Below, piece after piece: positions 18,890-28,016 of a stretch of 64,000 bases of DNA. The stretch is from Rudaea sp. 3F27F6 (GTDB taxonomy: Bacteria; Pseudomonadota; Gammaproteobacteria; Xanthomonadales; Rhodanobacteraceae): the NCBI RefSeq assembly GCF_005503555.1, contig NZ_SCNG01000001.1:1054001-1118000 (forward strand), given 5' to 3'. Made by a program: the position numbers and the translations under genes. The notes beneath the pieces were generated by a model. It did no database searches, had not been told where the DNA came from, and was given only the letters and a program-made list of their open reading frames with translations. Every line of letters begins with the position of its first letter. The stretch's first letter is position 1.

Positions 18890-19111
18890 TCAGCTCTTGA
18901 GCGTGTAGACCGCGCCGCAATACGGGCACTTCGCGCTGCCGGTCGCCTCGATCGGCAGATAGACCTTCGGGTGTGAATTCCACAGCGACATGCCCGGCAT
19001 CGGGCAGGACAGCGGCAGGTCGGCCACGGTGACCTCGTAGCGATTCTCCGCATTGGCGGGAATCGTCTTGGCCGCGGCGGGATTGTTCGGGGCAACGGCG
19101 GCGGCGGTCAT
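18890..19111 (-). CDS. Zinc-finger domain protein (zf-CHCC type)
   Basis: A 73-residue protein. Its C-terminal half, from LPLSCPMPGMSLWNSHPKVY to AKCPYCGAVYTL, carries the Cys-His-Cys-Cys zinc set of the zf-CHCC family, related to the NDUFS6 subunit of complex I. The ATG at 19111 follows AAGGAAA. It is the first gene of a minus-strand operon with the GT4 enzyme and the O-antigen-ligase-like gene. Its role in bacteria is not established. Confidence 0.85.
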   Translation of the reverse strand: MTAAAVAPNNPAAAKTIPANAENRYEVTVADLPLSCPMPGMSLWNSHPKVYLPIEATGSAKCPYCGAVYTLKS

Positions 19112-19292
19112 GGCGCGATTTTCCTTGGAAACTGAGCTGTGGAGCGGCTGGAGAAGCGAATTCTAGCAAGGTTCGCCGCGCCCGCGCAGAAATGTGACGC
19201 AATCGGCTGTCGGCCATTGTGCAGGGCCGCATTTCGGCGACACAAAGAATGAGTATGATGCATCGGACGCCACTTCCGACGGGGAAATCGCA

Positions 19293-20552
19293 ATGGACTT
19301 CAATAAACTGATCGCGCGCGCCAAAAATATCCTGCTCACGCCGAAAACCGAATGGCCGGTAATCGCCGCCGAACAGGATACGGTGCAGGGCATCTTCACC
19401 AACTACGTCATGATTCTCGCCGCGATACCGGCGGTCATACAGTTCCTCAAGCTCAGCATTATCGGCACGGCGATTCCGTTCCTCGGCAACTTCCGCCTCG
19501 GCATCGGCGCCGGCATCACGCAGATGGTGGTGACCTATGTGCTCGCGCTCGGCGTCTGCTATCTGATGATGCTGATCATCGACGCACTCGCGCCGACGTT
19601 CGGCGGCGAGAAAAATCAGGTGCAGGCGCTCAAGTCGATCGCCTATGCGAACACGGCGGGATGGATCGCGAGCGTGCTCGGCCTGGTCGGAATCCTCGGT
19701 TCGCTCGCAGTGCTCGCCGCGGCCATTTACGGCATCTACCTGCTCTACATCGGCCTGCCGAGCACAATGAAGTGTCCGCAGGAAAAGGCAGGCGGCTACG
19801 CAGCCGTAACAATCATCGTCGCCTTCGTCCTCTCGCTCGTTCTCGGCGTCGTGCTCGCGAGCGTGACCGGCCTGAGCGCCGCCATGTCGGGCGCGATGAC
19901 CGGCGGCCTGCACAGCTCGTCGACCTACACGCCGGACAAGGACAGCGCGCTCGGCGCGCTCGCCGCAATGGGCCAGCGCGCCGACGCGGCGAGCAAGAAG
20001 CTCGAAGCCGCACAGAAGTCCGGCGACGCGAACGCGCAGGCCCAGGCCGCCGGGCAGATGCTCGGCGCCGTGCTCGGCGGCGGCGCACAGGTGGAGGCGC
20101 TCGCCCCCGATGCGCTGAAGCCTTTCGTGCCGGACACGCTCGGCGGCCTGCCGCGCACGGGCTTCTCGGTGCAGAAGCAGTCGCCGATGGGCGTGCAGGT
20201 GTCGGTGGCGGAAGCGCGCTATGGCTCGGGCGATGGCCCGAGCTACGAACTCACCGTTTCCGACATGGGCGGCGCCAAGGGCTTGATGGCGCTCGCCGGT
20301 TTCGCCGGCGTCGAGAGCGAACAGCAGAACGACCAGGGTTACGAGAAGACCTACCGCCAAGGCGGCCGCCTCACCCACGAGAAATGGAACAACTCGGGCA
20401 GCGGCGAATACACCATCGTGCTCGGCGATCGCTTCGTCGTCGCGGTGAAAGGCTCGCGCGTGCCGAACGTCGACGCGCTCAAGGCCGCGACCGGCGCCCT
20501 CAATCTCGCCGGACTCGAAGCGCTCAAGACGCAGGGCGTCAAGAACGGCTGA
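19293..20552 (+). CDS. Yip1-family membrane protein
   Basis: A 419-residue protein. The first 200 residues match the Yip1 family: a short amphipathic start (MDFNKLIARAKNILLTPKTEWPVIAAE) and five hydrophobic helices, with KSIAYANTAGWIASVLGLV as the core. A long soluble C-terminal part follows with an Ala/Lys-rich helical stretch (about residues 230-265) and a beta-rich tail. The ATG at 19293 follows GGGGAAAT and a TATGAT box about 30 bases upstream. The soluble tail is not part of the usual Yip1 domain and I do not recognise it. Function unknown. Confidence 0.8.
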   Translation: MDFNKLIARAKNILLTPKTEWPVIAAEQDTVQGIFTNYVMILAAIPAVIQFLKLSIIGTAIPFLGNFRLGIGAGITQMVVTYVLALGVCYLMMLIIDALAPTFGGEKNQVQALKSIAYANTAGWIASVLGLVGILGSLAVLAAAIYGIYLLYIGLPSTMKCPQEKAGGYAAVTIIVAFVLSLVLGVVLASVTGLSAAMSGAMTGGLHSSSTYTPDKDSALGALAAMGQRADAASKKLEAAQKSGDANAQAQAAGQMLGAVLGGGAQVEALAPDALKPFVPDTLGGLPRTGFSVQKQSPMGVQVSVAEARYGSGDGPSYELTVSDMGGAKGLMALAGFAGVESEQQNDQGYEKTYRQGGRLTHEKWNNSGSGEYTIVLGDRFVVAVKGSRVPNVDALKAATGALNLAGLEALKTQGVKNG

Positions 20553-20589
20553 GTATCGCCGGCAACAAGATCGCTGCGTACTTCGCAGC

Positions 20590-20611
20590 GGGTGAGAAGG
20601 ATTCCTCACCC
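20590..20611 (+). terminator. Hairpin after the Yip1-family gene
   Basis: GGGTGAG (20590-20596) pairs with CTCACCC (20605-20611), 37 bases after the stop. It lies between this gene and the convergent yceI-type gene. Confidence 0.45.
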
Positions 20612-20715
20612 ACCGCTTTCAGGGCCGAAACGCCCTTTCCTCACCGCCTCGCAGACTTTTCCGCCGCACTCGCGCGCTGCGACTCTTTCGGGTGAGAAGA
20701 AACTGCAATCGAAAC

Positions 20716-21318
20716 TTACTTCGCCTGCGCCTGTTTGGCGTCGAGCGTGATGCGCACAGGAATGTCGTCGCTCACCGCAGGCGCGTACTTGCCGACGCCG
20801 AAATCCGAGCGCTTGATGACGGTTTCGGCGTCGAAGCCGGCCGCCTGGGCCTTGTACGGGCCCATCTCGAACAGGCCGATCTTGTTGACCTTGGCGTTGA
20901 GCGTCACCGCCTTGGTCACGCCGTGCACGGTCAGATCGCCGGTGATCTTGAGGCCGTTGTCGCCGGCCTTCTCGACCTTGGTGCTTTTGAACGTAATGGT
21001 CGGATACTTGGCTGCGTCGAGGAAGTCCGGGCTCTTCAGGTGTTCGTCGAGTTTGGCCACGCCGGTGTCGAGGCCGTCGAGCGGCAGGGTGACGGACACC
21101 GACGACTTGCTCAGGTCGGCCTTGTCGAGCTGCAGGCTGCCTTCGATCTTGTCGAAGCGCGCGGTCGGGTTGGAGAAGCCGAAGTGATTCCAGCCGAAGG
21201 TCACGCCGCTGTGCGACGCATCGATGTCGTACTTCTCGGTGGCGGGCGCCTTCGCGCCATCGGCGGCGAAAACGGGCAGGCTGGCGAACAGCAGTACGGC
21301 CAAGGTCAAACGTTTCAT
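20716..21318 (-). CDS. YceI-family periplasmic protein
   Basis: A 200-residue protein with a signal peptide (LTLAVLLFASLPVFA). Its lipocalin-like barrel shows the YceI pattern: EKYDIDASHSGVTFGWNHFGFSN at the start, SVSVTLPLDGLDTGVAKLDEHLKSPDFLDAAKYPTITFKS in the middle, and a closing strand VRITLDAKQA. YceI proteins bind isoprenoid-type lipids in the periplasm. The ATG at 21318 follows GAGAGGA, and 14 upstream codons of open frame are rejected because the signal peptide must be N-terminal. It is a single gene. Confidence 0.92.
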   Translation of the reverse strand: MKRLTLAVLLFASLPVFAADGAKAPATEKYDIDASHSGVTFGWNHFGFSNPTARFDKIEGSLQLDKADLSKSSVSVTLPLDGLDTGVAKLDEHLKSPDFLDAAKYPTITFKSTKVEKAGDNGLKITGDLTVHGVTKAVTLNAKVNKIGLFEMGPYKAQAAGFDAETVIKRSDFGVGKYAPAVSDDIPVRITLDAKQAQAK

Positions 21319-21494
21319 GGGGAAATCCTCTCGGGTTGGTGTCGGAACTACAGCAAACAATCGGTAAACGGAACGTTAGGCGAAAGCAGCGCAGCGAAGA
21401 GAACCGCTGCCGGTCCGGCAAAGATGGGCGCAGTATATCGACCCGCAATCCCCGTGATTGTGTCCGCGGATAGAACGGTGAGGCATATCAAACG

Positions 21495-21500
21495 TACAAT
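21495..21500 (+). promoter_or_regulatory. -10 box of the ELM1-like gene, leaderless type
   Basis: TACAAT ends 6 bases before the GTG start at 21507. The spacing predicts a leaderless mRNA, here beginning with GTG. Confidence 0.55.
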
Positions 21501-21506
21501 CGTCGC

Positions 21507-22532
21507 GTGAAGCAGGAATCACCCCATCGCCGAGGACGCGCCGCGGGAGTCGTGGCCATTACCGACGGCGCGGCCGGCAACGAGCGCCAAGCGCTGTCGC
21601 TCGCGCTCGCGATGCGGGTTTCGCCGCGCGTGCTGCGCATCGCACTACGCGCACCGTGGCGCTGGATCGGGCCGGGGTTCACGCGCGGTGCGCGTCTATC
21701 GATCCTGCGCTGGCAATGGCAAACGCTGTCGGCACCGTGGCCCGCGCTCGCGATCGGTTGCGGGCGCCATGCCGCCGTGATCACGCGCGCCCTGCGCGAG
21801 GCGAGCGGCGGCGCCACTTACGCCGTGCAGATTCTCGACCCGCGCGTCGACCCCGCGCATTTCGATCTCGTCGTCGCCCCGCGCCACGACGGCCTTGAAG
21901 GCGACAACGTGATCCAGACGATCGGTTCGCTCAATCCGGTCGACGACACCTGGCTCGCCGACGCAAAAGTGGAATTTTCCACATTGCAACAATTGCCGCA
22001 GCCGCGCACGGCCCTGCTCGTCGGCGGCCGCCGCCACGGCCTGAACGTGGACGACGCCTGGTTCGGCGCCCTGCTCGCCCGGCTCGAACAGTGGCGCGAG
22101 CGCGACGGCGGCTCGATGCTGGTCACCACGTCGCGACGCACGCCGCCCGAATGGCGCGAGCGCCTGCGCTCCGCGTTGAAGAACGGCACCACCTGTTTTT
22201 GGGGCGGCGACGCCGACGGTGCGAATCCGTATCCGGGCTATCTCGCCGTCGCCGACCGCATCGTCGTCACGCCCGACTCGGTCAATATGCTCAGCGAAGC
22301 CTGCGCGACCGGCGCGCCGGTGTTCACGTCGCTGCCGGCCAATCCGCCGGCCAAACTCGCCGCCCTCCACGCCGAACTCATCGATCAGGGTTGGCTGCAC
22401 GATATCCACGCGGAATTTTCGCCCGCGCATCAGCCGCCGCCGCTGCGCGAGATGGCCGCGGTCGCGAGCAAGGTCTGGCATCGCATCGAAGCGACGCGGC
22501 CCGACGTCACTGTCGCTCTCGAAGCGACCTAA
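21507..22532 (+). CDS. ELM1-like (mitochondrial fission ELM1 family) protein
   Basis: A 341-residue protein of the PF06258 family, named after plant ELM1 but common in proteobacteria, where its job is not established. The motif VVAITDGAAGNERQALSLALAM near the N-terminus and the ILDPRVDPAHFDLVVAPRHDGL block are characteristic. The C-terminal part (VTPDSVNMLSEACATGAPVF) looks like the donor site of a GT-B glycosyltransferase. The start is a GTG, 6 bases after TACAAT and without a ribosome site. It converges on glnE with an 18-base gap. Confidence 0.85.
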   Translation: MKQESPHRRGRAAGVVAITDGAAGNERQALSLALAMRVSPRVLRIALRAPWRWIGPGFTRGARLSILRWQWQTLSAPWPALAIGCGRHAAVITRALREASGGATYAVQILDPRVDPAHFDLVVAPRHDGLEGDNVIQTIGSLNPVDDTWLADAKVEFSTLQQLPQPRTALLVGGRRHGLNVDDAWFGALLARLEQWRERDGGSMLVTTSRRTPPEWRERLRSALKNGTTCFWGGDADGANPYPGYLAVADRIVVTPDSVNMLSEACATGAPVFTSLPANPPAKLAALHAELIDQGWLHDIHAEFSPAHQPPPLREMAAVASKVWHRIEATRPDVTVALEAT

Positions 22533-22550
22533 GCCGCAACGAATCGACGG

Positions 22551-25379
22551 CTACAGGCCGAAACGCGCCGCGGCGTCGATCACCGTGCGCGTGTGGCGCA
22601 ACAGTTCCGCATCGCGCTCGACGAGGCGCGGACGCGCGTCGAGCGTGCAGGTCAGCGAACGCGCGAGCAGCGCCGCATGCGCATCGGCAAGCGCGCGCGC
22701 CTGGGCGCTGTCGAACAGCCCCGCCTGCCGCGCGAGCGCGATCAGGGTCGCCGTATTGCCACTGCGCAGCAAGGCCGGATGCGCGCGCGAGTGGATCAGC
22801 ACCATCGCCTGCAGCAGGAATTCGATGTCGAGCAGGGCACCCTGGCCCTGCTTCAGATCGAACAGTTCTGCACTCGAACGGTCGCGCTCCACGCGCCAGC
22901 GCTCGCGCATCCCGGCAACCTGCTCGATCACGTCCTGCGCCCGGCGCGGCTGCGCGAGCGCGGCCGCGCGCACCCCGGCAAAGCGCGCGAGCGTCGCCGC
23001 ATCGCCGGCAATCGGCCGCGCACGCACGAGCGCCTGCTGTTCCCAGACCCAGGCGCGCTCGCGCTGATACTCCGCGAACGACTTCATGCTCGTCACCAGC
23101 AGGCCCTTGCCGCCGTCGGGGCGCAGGCGTACGTCGACTTCGTAGAGCTTGCCCGCATGGGTCTGCACGCCGAGCCAGTTGACGATGCGCTGGGCGATGC
23201 GCGCGTAGTAGCGCATGCCGTCGAGCGGACGCTGGCCGTCGCTCTCGGCGTGTACGTACGCGTCGTTGTAGACGAAGACCAGATCGAGGTCCGAGCCGAA
23301 ACCGAGTTCGGCGCCGCCGAGGCTGCCGTAGCCGATCACGGCGAGGCCGGCGTCATCGGCTCCCGCGCCGAGGCGTCCGTGCTGGCGCTCGATTTCGCGC
23401 GTCGCCATCGCAAGCAGTTCGGCGACGACGAAATCGGCGGTGTTGGACAAGCCGCGCGCGGTCGCCGCCGCACCGAGATGCCTGCTACGGTAGGCGAGGC
23501 CGACGCGGAACGAAGCGCTGTTCTTCTCCTCCTGCAGCACGACCAGGCGCGCCTCGGTGTCTTCCAAGGGCACGTTGGCGAGATGGCGGCGGGACGACGC
23601 GATCAGCTCGTCGTGGCTCGGCGCCTGGGTTTCCAGGCGCGCGTCGAGCAGGTCGTCGAGCAGGAGTGGATGCGCGATGACACGCTCGGCGAGCAATGCG
23701 CTGTCGGCGAACAGCGCGACGAGGCGGCGGCGCGCGCCGGCCTGTTCTTCGAGCAGCGCCAGATAGGCGGAGCGGCGGATCACGCCGTGCAGCAGGCGCA
23801 GCAGGCGTTCGAGGCAGACATCGGGAGCCACACCACGCGCCGCCTCGTCGATCAGGATCGGCAGCAGCGCATCGAGGCGCGCGTGCCCGCGCGCCGACAT
23901 GGTGCGTGCCGTGTGCACGAGCGCGACGGTTTTGGCATGCAGCGCCTCCGCGTCTTTGTAGCCGAGCACCTGCAGCATCATCGCGTCCGCGCTGCCTTCG
24001 GCGACGCGACGCACATAACTCGTCGCCGCCGCGGCGAGCGGGCGCTCGTCGGCCTGCAGCGGTGCCATCACTTCGGCGAAGATCGCGGCGACGTCGGCGC
24101 GCACGCGCGCCAGTTCGACTTCGAGCGCCTCGACGTTCGCATAGCCCAAGGTCTGCGCGACGCGCGCGCGCGCGTCGCGGTCGTCGGGCAACTCGTGCGT
24201 CTGTTCGTCGCGGAACATCTGCACGCGGTTTTCGGCGCGGCGCAGCAGCAGATACGCCGAGCGCAGGCGCTTGGCGCGGTCGGCGGCGATCACACCGAGC
24301 CGCTCGCAGGCGGCAAGCGCGGGCAGCAGCCCGCGTTCGCGCAGCGCGGGCTCGCGGCCGGCGCGGATCAATTGCAGCAACTGCACGATGAATTCGATCT
24401 CGCGGATGCCGCCCGCGCCGAGTTTGAGATTGCCTTCGAGATCCTTGCGCGCGACTTCGGCGTCGATCAGCGCCTTCATCTCGCGCAGCCCGGCGAACGC
24501 GGTGTAGTCGAGATAGCGGCGGTAGACGAACGGCCGCAGCGTTTCGATCAGATGCTTGCCGGACTTGGCGTCGCCGGCGACCGGGCGCGCCTTGATCCAG
24601 GCGTAGCGCTCCCAGTCGCGGCCCTCGCGCTGGTAGTACTGCTCCATGGCGGCGAACGACAGCGCGACGCGGCCCGCGCTGCCGAACGGACGCAGGCGCA
24701 GATCCACGCGATAAACGTAACCGTCGACCGTGATCTCGGCGAGCAGCTTGACCAGCGCCTGGCCGAGCCGGGCGAAAAAGGTTTCGTTGGCGAGCGGCCG
24801 CGCGCCGTCAGTTTCGCCGTTTTCGTCGAAGGCAAGGACCAAGTCGATGTCGGAAGAGAAATTCAAATCGGCGCCGCCGAGCTTGCCCATTCCGATGACG
24901 ACGAGCCGTTGCGCGACACCGTCGGCCGAGCGCGGCGTGCCGTGGCGGCGGATCAACGCGCGCTCGCCGAAATCGTGCGCGGCGGCGAGGCAGGACTCGG
25001 CGAGCGCGGTCGAACCGGCCAGGGTTTGTTCGACCGTGTCGAGGCCGTTGACGTCGCGCCAGATCAGGCGCACCGCCTCGCGGCGGCGGTAGCGGCGCAG
25101 CGCGCGCATCGCTTCGGCCTCGTCGAGCGCCGGGTCGAGCGCGAGCGGACGCGTGTCGGCGTGGTGCGGGTTCGCCATCAGCATCAGGCCGTTCGCCGAG
25201 AGCAGTTCCGGCTCGCGCTGGAAACTCTCCGCGGCGAAATCGCTCGCGAGCAACACACGGCGCACGCGCTCGTCGACGCCCGCGTCGTCGTGCAGAACCA
25301 CGCCGGCCTCGCGACAGCGGGCGAGCAAACCGGAATAGCGTTGGGCGACGAAGCTGGCGAGATCGAAGGCGGCAGTCAT
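22551..25379 (-). CDS. glnE: Bifunctional glutamine-synthetase adenylyltransferase/deadenylase
   Basis: GlnE adds and removes AMP on glutamine synthetase in response to PII. The 942-residue length is normal. Both nucleotidyltransferase domains are intact: GMGKLGGADLNFSSDIDLVL near residue 165 (deadenylase side) and GYGSLGGAELGFGSDLDLVF near residue 685 (adenylylase side), each with its Asp-x-Asp pair. Each is followed by its helical domain. The ATG lies 6 bases after TAGAAT with no ribosome site, so it is probably leaderless. A very long open frame on the opposite strand is an artefact of GC-rich codon usage. Confidence 0.96.
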   Translation of the reverse strand: MTAAFDLASFVAQRYSGLLARCREAGVVLHDDAGVDERVRRVLLASDFAAESFQREPELLSANGLMLMANPHHADTRPLALDPALDEAEAMRALRRYRRREAVRLIWRDVNGLDTVEQTLAGSTALAESCLAAAHDFGERALIRRHGTPRSADGVAQRLVVIGMGKLGGADLNFSSDIDLVLAFDENGETDGARPLANETFFARLGQALVKLLAEITVDGYVYRVDLRLRPFGSAGRVALSFAAMEQYYQREGRDWERYAWIKARPVAGDAKSGKHLIETLRPFVYRRYLDYTAFAGLREMKALIDAEVARKDLEGNLKLGAGGIREIEFIVQLLQLIRAGREPALRERGLLPALAACERLGVIAADRAKRLRSAYLLLRRAENRVQMFRDEQTHELPDDRDARARVAQTLGYANVEALEVELARVRADVAAIFAEVMAPLQADERPLAAAATSYVRRVAEGSADAMMLQVLGYKDAEALHAKTVALVHTARTMSARGHARLDALLPILIDEAARGVAPDVCLERLLRLLHGVIRRSAYLALLEEQAGARRRLVALFADSALLAERVIAHPLLLDDLLDARLETQAPSHDELIASSRRHLANVPLEDTEARLVVLQEEKNSASFRVGLAYRSRHLGAAATARGLSNTADFVVAELLAMATREIERQHGRLGAGADDAGLAVIGYGSLGGAELGFGSDLDLVFVYNDAYVHAESDGQRPLDGMRYYARIAQRIVNWLGVQTHAGKLYEVDVRLRPDGGKGLLVTSMKSFAEYQRERAWVWEQQALVRARPIAGDAATLARFAGVRAAALAQPRRAQDVIEQVAGMRERWRVERDRSSAELFDLKQGQGALLDIEFLLQAMVLIHSRAHPALLRSGNTATLIALARQAGLFDSAQARALADAHAALLARSLTCTLDARPRLVERDAELLRHTRTVIDAAARFGL

Positions 25380-25385
25380 GCGCCG

Positions 25386-25391
25386 ATTCTA
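25386..25391 (-). promoter_or_regulatory. -10 box of glnE, leaderless type
   Basis: Read on the minus strand, TAGAAT is followed by CGGCGC and the glnE ATG. The same twelve bases, TAGAATCGGCGC, precede the leuL ATG. Confidence 0.6.
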
Positions 25392-25462
25392 GGCGATGTT
25401 TTCGCGCGGCCGATCCGCGCGCACCGCGGAAAATGCCGCATCTACGCGCCCCGAAACGAAAA

Positions 25463-25520
25463 AGCCCGCCGCGATTGCTCGCGACGGGCTACCCTCCCCC
25501 ACAAGCCCTAGGGCTGTGTG
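25463..25520 (-). ncRNA. Candidate small RNA or terminator pair upstream of glnE
   Basis: Two adjacent hairpins fold here. On the minus strand the first is CCCACA-C-AGCCC/GGGCT-TGTGGG (about 25497-25519, one bulge). The second is a 12-base stem with one mismatch (25463-25474 with 25479-25490), followed directly by five Ts, as in a rho-independent terminator. Between them is a G-rich single strand (GGGGGAGGG). The terminator faces a minus-strand transcript that contains no gene, so a small RNA starting near 25525 would explain it. The promoter is not convincing (TGTAAT is the best -10). Confidence 0.4.
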
Positions 25521-25667
25521 GGACGCATTGAATTACAAATCTTTCACGTAAGCACGTCGCGTCGCATCAATTCGCCGGCGTATGTACTTCAGCGTGATCT
25601 CACGCCGACGCGGGCGCACCGCTACACTGCGCGTTCTCGACGCAGACGCAAAACGCACGGTGATGCC

Positions 25668-26519
25668 ATGAATGCCGCCATACAGGTGCCGGAAGAATGG
25701 CGCGACTGGATCGCGCACAACATCGCACGCGGTTGCGATCTGGAAGTGATGATCGCCGACATGATGCGCGCCGGTTTCGCCGCCGATGCGGCGCGCAGTG
25801 CGGTGTTCGGCCTGAGTGGTCGCGATGCGGCCACCGCATCGGCGGCGAACGGCGTCTACGTTTACGAAACGCCGCGCCTGCCCGCAGGCAATCTGATCCG
25901 CACGCCGAACCGCGACGTGCGCATCACGCTGCGTATCGAACGGCCGACGGTCGCCTTCGTCGACAACCTCTTCGACGCGCAGGAATGCGACGAACTCGTG
26001 CGCCTGTCCGCGCACAAGCTCGTGCGTTCGACCATCGTCGACCGCGAGCGTGGCAGCGCCGAGGTGATCGCCGGGCGCACGAGCGAAGGCACGTATTTTC
26101 CGCTCAACGCCGACGCCTTCATCGCGCGCCTGGACCGGCGCATCGCCGCGCTGATGAACATGCCGATCGAAAACGGCGAGGGCCTGCAGATCCTGCACTA
26201 CCGCACCGGCGGCGAATACACACCGCACTACGATTATTTCCCGCCCGAAGACGCCGGCAGCCACGCGCATCTCGCCCAGGGCGGCCAGCGTGTGGCCAGC
26301 CTGGTGATCTATCTCAACGATGTCGAGGACGGCGGCGCGACGGTGTTTCCGAAACTCGGCCTGACCGTCGGCCCGAAGAAGGGCGCGGCGGTTTACTTCG
26401 AGTACTGCAACAGCCTCGGCCAAGTCGATCCGCAGACGCTGCACGGCGGCCTGCCCGTGCTGCGCGGCGAGAAGTGGATCGCGACGAAATGGATGCGCCA
26501 GCGCCGCTATGGCGGCTGA
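25668..26519 (+). CDS. Prolyl 4-hydroxylase-type 2-oxoglutarate/Fe(II) oxygenase
   Basis: A 283-residue cytoplasmic protein. Residues 7-48 form a small helical N-terminal domain (PEEWRDWIAHNIARGCDLE). Residues 95-278 are the P4H double-stranded beta-helix: iron ligands H187 and D189 in YTPHYDYF and H259 in TLHGG, with 2-oxoglutarate-binding K269 in GEKWIATKW. FPLNADAFIARLDRRIA and LVIYLNDVEDGGATVFP are the usual P4H blocks. The start follows a TACACT box at 25623. It converges, 48 bases apart, with a collagen-like protein gene, which suggests the substrate. It has no signal peptide, so it would act before export. Confidence 0.9.
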   Translation: MNAAIQVPEEWRDWIAHNIARGCDLEVMIADMMRAGFAADAARSAVFGLSGRDAATASAANGVYVYETPRLPAGNLIRTPNRDVRITLRIERPTVAFVDNLFDAQECDELVRLSAHKLVRSTIVDRERGSAEVIAGRTSEGTYFPLNADAFIARLDRRIAALMNMPIENGEGLQILHYRTGGEYTPHYDYFPPEDAGSHAHLAQGGQRVASLVIYLNDVEDGGATVFPKLGLTVGPKKGAAVYFEYCNSLGQVDPQTLHGGLPVLRGEKWIATKWMRQRRYGG

Positions 26520-26529
26520 GGCGGCAGCC

Positions 26530-26558
26530 GCGGAGCGCATCGAAACGACGCGCTCCGC
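26530..26558. terminator. Bidirectional terminator between the P4H and collagen-like genes
   Basis: GCGGAGCGC (26530-26538) pairs perfectly with GCGCTCCGC (26550-26558) with an 11-base loop, midway between the two convergent stops. Confidence 0.65.
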
Positions 26559-26567
26559 AGCAACGCG

Positions 26568-28016
26568 CTACAGGCAGGAGAAACTCGTGTAGCCCGTGTA
26601 GAACGTCCCCGACGGCGGCAGGTTTCCGCTGACGACGATGGCCAGCGGCGTATTCGGCGGAACCGCGATGCCGCTGGCCGAGCAAACCTGCGGTACCGAG
26701 GTCGACGTCGCCGCGTTGGCTATCGTGCACGAGCCGAGCGTCGCACCGCCCGTACCGTTTTGGCTGGTGAGGCTCGGCACGACCGCCGTCAGCGCATAGT
26801 TCAGACCGGCGATCGGTATGAACGAGAACACCTTGAAGGACGCGGTGCAGGCCGTCGGCGCGATCGTGAGCTGGGAGGAATTGAAGACCGCTCCGCCGCC
26901 GTTGCCCGCCGGATTCCACTGAAAGCTGGCCGAACCAAGCACGTGTCCGGTCACGCTGTACGGTATGCCGGCCGGGCTCGATCCCGTGCCCGCATTGCCG
27001 GGGCCGGTCGGCCCGGTCGCTCCGGTGGCGCCGACAGACCCGACCAGGCCTTGCGGTCCCGTCGGCCCCGCTGCGCCGGTCGGGCCCGTGGGTCCAAACG
27101 GCCCTTGGCTGCCCACGCTGCCGGTCGGACCCGTAGCACCCACGCTGCCCGCAGGGCCGGTCGGACCGGTGATCCCCGCTGCGCCGGTCGGACCGGTTGC
27201 GCCGTTCAACCCCGTCGGACCGGTCGGGCCAGTACTGCCCGCGCCGGTGGCGCCCGTCGCGCCGGTCGTGCCCACACTGCCGATTGGGCCGGTCGGACCC
27301 GGAATGCCTTGCGCTCCCGTTGCGCCGGTAGGACCGACTACGCCGATTGGACCCGTGACGCCGGTCGGACCGGTCACACCCTGTGCCCCGATCGGACCCG
27401 TGGCGCCGATTGCGCCGGTCGGGCCCGTAGGGCCGACACTGCCTGTACCACCCGGACCGGTCGCACCCGGGATGCCTTGTGCTCCCGTTGCGCCAGTAGG
27501 ACCGGCTGCGCCCGTGACGCCGATCGGACCGGTCACACCCTGTGCACCGATCGGACCCGTGGCGCCGATGGCACCGGTCGGGCCGGTAGGACCGACACTG
27601 CCTGTGCCGCCCGGACCGGTCGCACCCGTGGGGCCGGCGACACCGGTCGGGCCTGTCACGCCGGCTCCGGTCGCCCCGGTCGGGCCCGTCGGACCGGTTG
27701 CGCCCGCGGCGCCGGTCGGACCGGTAGGGCCTTGTGGGCCGACCAAGCCGCCGCCAGAACCCGGCGCACACGGGCCGAAGGTGCCGGTTGCCGTACTGAA
27801 ACAGACGAGGGTGTTTTGCTGGCCGGCCGCGGCGAGTCCCGGAACGATGACGTTGCCGTTCGCATCGACCTTGAAGCGCACGGCATTGCCGCTGCTGTCC
27901 TTGACCACGAAACCGCCGCCGGGCGGCGGAGTCACGCTGACATCCTGAGCATAGACAGTGACGGAAAGCGCGCAGGCAACCGCCAGCGCAAGCCTAGAAC
28001 AAGGCAAAGCAGACAT
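26568..28016 (-). CDS. Secreted collagen-like protein with Gly-X-Y stem
   Basis: A 482-residue exported protein. It has a signal peptide ([16 protein letters not shown]) and a short head (residues 24-89, with Cys72 and Cys83). The collagen stem runs from about residue 90 to 340, mostly GPT, GAT and GPI triplets with a few breaks (for example GTG-SV). The C-terminal globular domain (345-482) has Cys390, 430, 445 and 481. Pro is almost always in the X position and Thr in Y; only two GIP triplets have Pro in Y. A ribosome site (AGGGGA) precedes the ATG. It resembles bacterial surface collagens such as BclA in its GPT stem. The partner gene is a prolyl hydroxylase. Confidence 0.9.
   Translation of the reverse strand: MSALPCSRLALAVACALSVTVYAQDVSVTPPPGGGFVVKDSSGNAVRFKVDANGNVIVPGLAAAGQQNTLVCFSTATGTFGPCAPGSGGGLVGPQGPTGPTGAAGATGPTGPTGATGAGVTGPTGVAGPTGATGPGGTGSVGPTGPTGAIGATGPIGAQGVTGPIGVTGAAGPTGATGAQGIPGATGPGGTGSVGPTGPTGAIGATGPIGAQGVTGPTGVTGPIGVVGPTGATGAQGIPGPTGPIGSVGTTGATGATGAGSTGPTGPTGLNGATGPTGAAGITGPTGPAGSVGATGPTGSVGSQGPFGPTGPTGAAGPTGPQGLVGSVGATGATGPTGPGNAGTGSSPAGIPYSVTGHVLGSASFQWNPAGNGGGAVFNSSQLTIAPTACTASFKVFSFIPIAGLNYALTAVVPSLTSQNGTGGATLGSCTIANAATSTSVPQVCSASGIAVPPNTPLAIVVSGNLPPSGTFYTGYTSFSCL
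27363..27614 (-). repeat. Tandem duplication inside the collagen-like stem
   Basis: Two near-identical blocks of about 93 bases (27363-27455 and 27522-27614, offset 159) encode the same run from [15 protein letters not shown] through GAQGVTGP. They differ only at scattered, mostly synonymous positions, which points to recent expansion or gene conversion in the stem. Confidence 0.75.

Noticed and set aside
22593-25511. A 972-codon open frame on the plus strand opposite glnE
   Set aside because: It is antisense to an intact glnE and Arg/Ala/Gly-rich with no domain pattern; it arises from GC-rich third positions.
27000-27750. Regularly spaced repeats that could suggest a CRISPR array
   Set aside because: The period is 9 bases and follows the Gly-X-Y codons of the collagen-like gene; there are no unique spacers.
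26965-27948. A Pro/Val-rich plus-strand frame of 327 codons
   Set aside because: It is the complement of the Gly-Pro-Thr stem; the low-complexity pattern follows from the collagen repeats.
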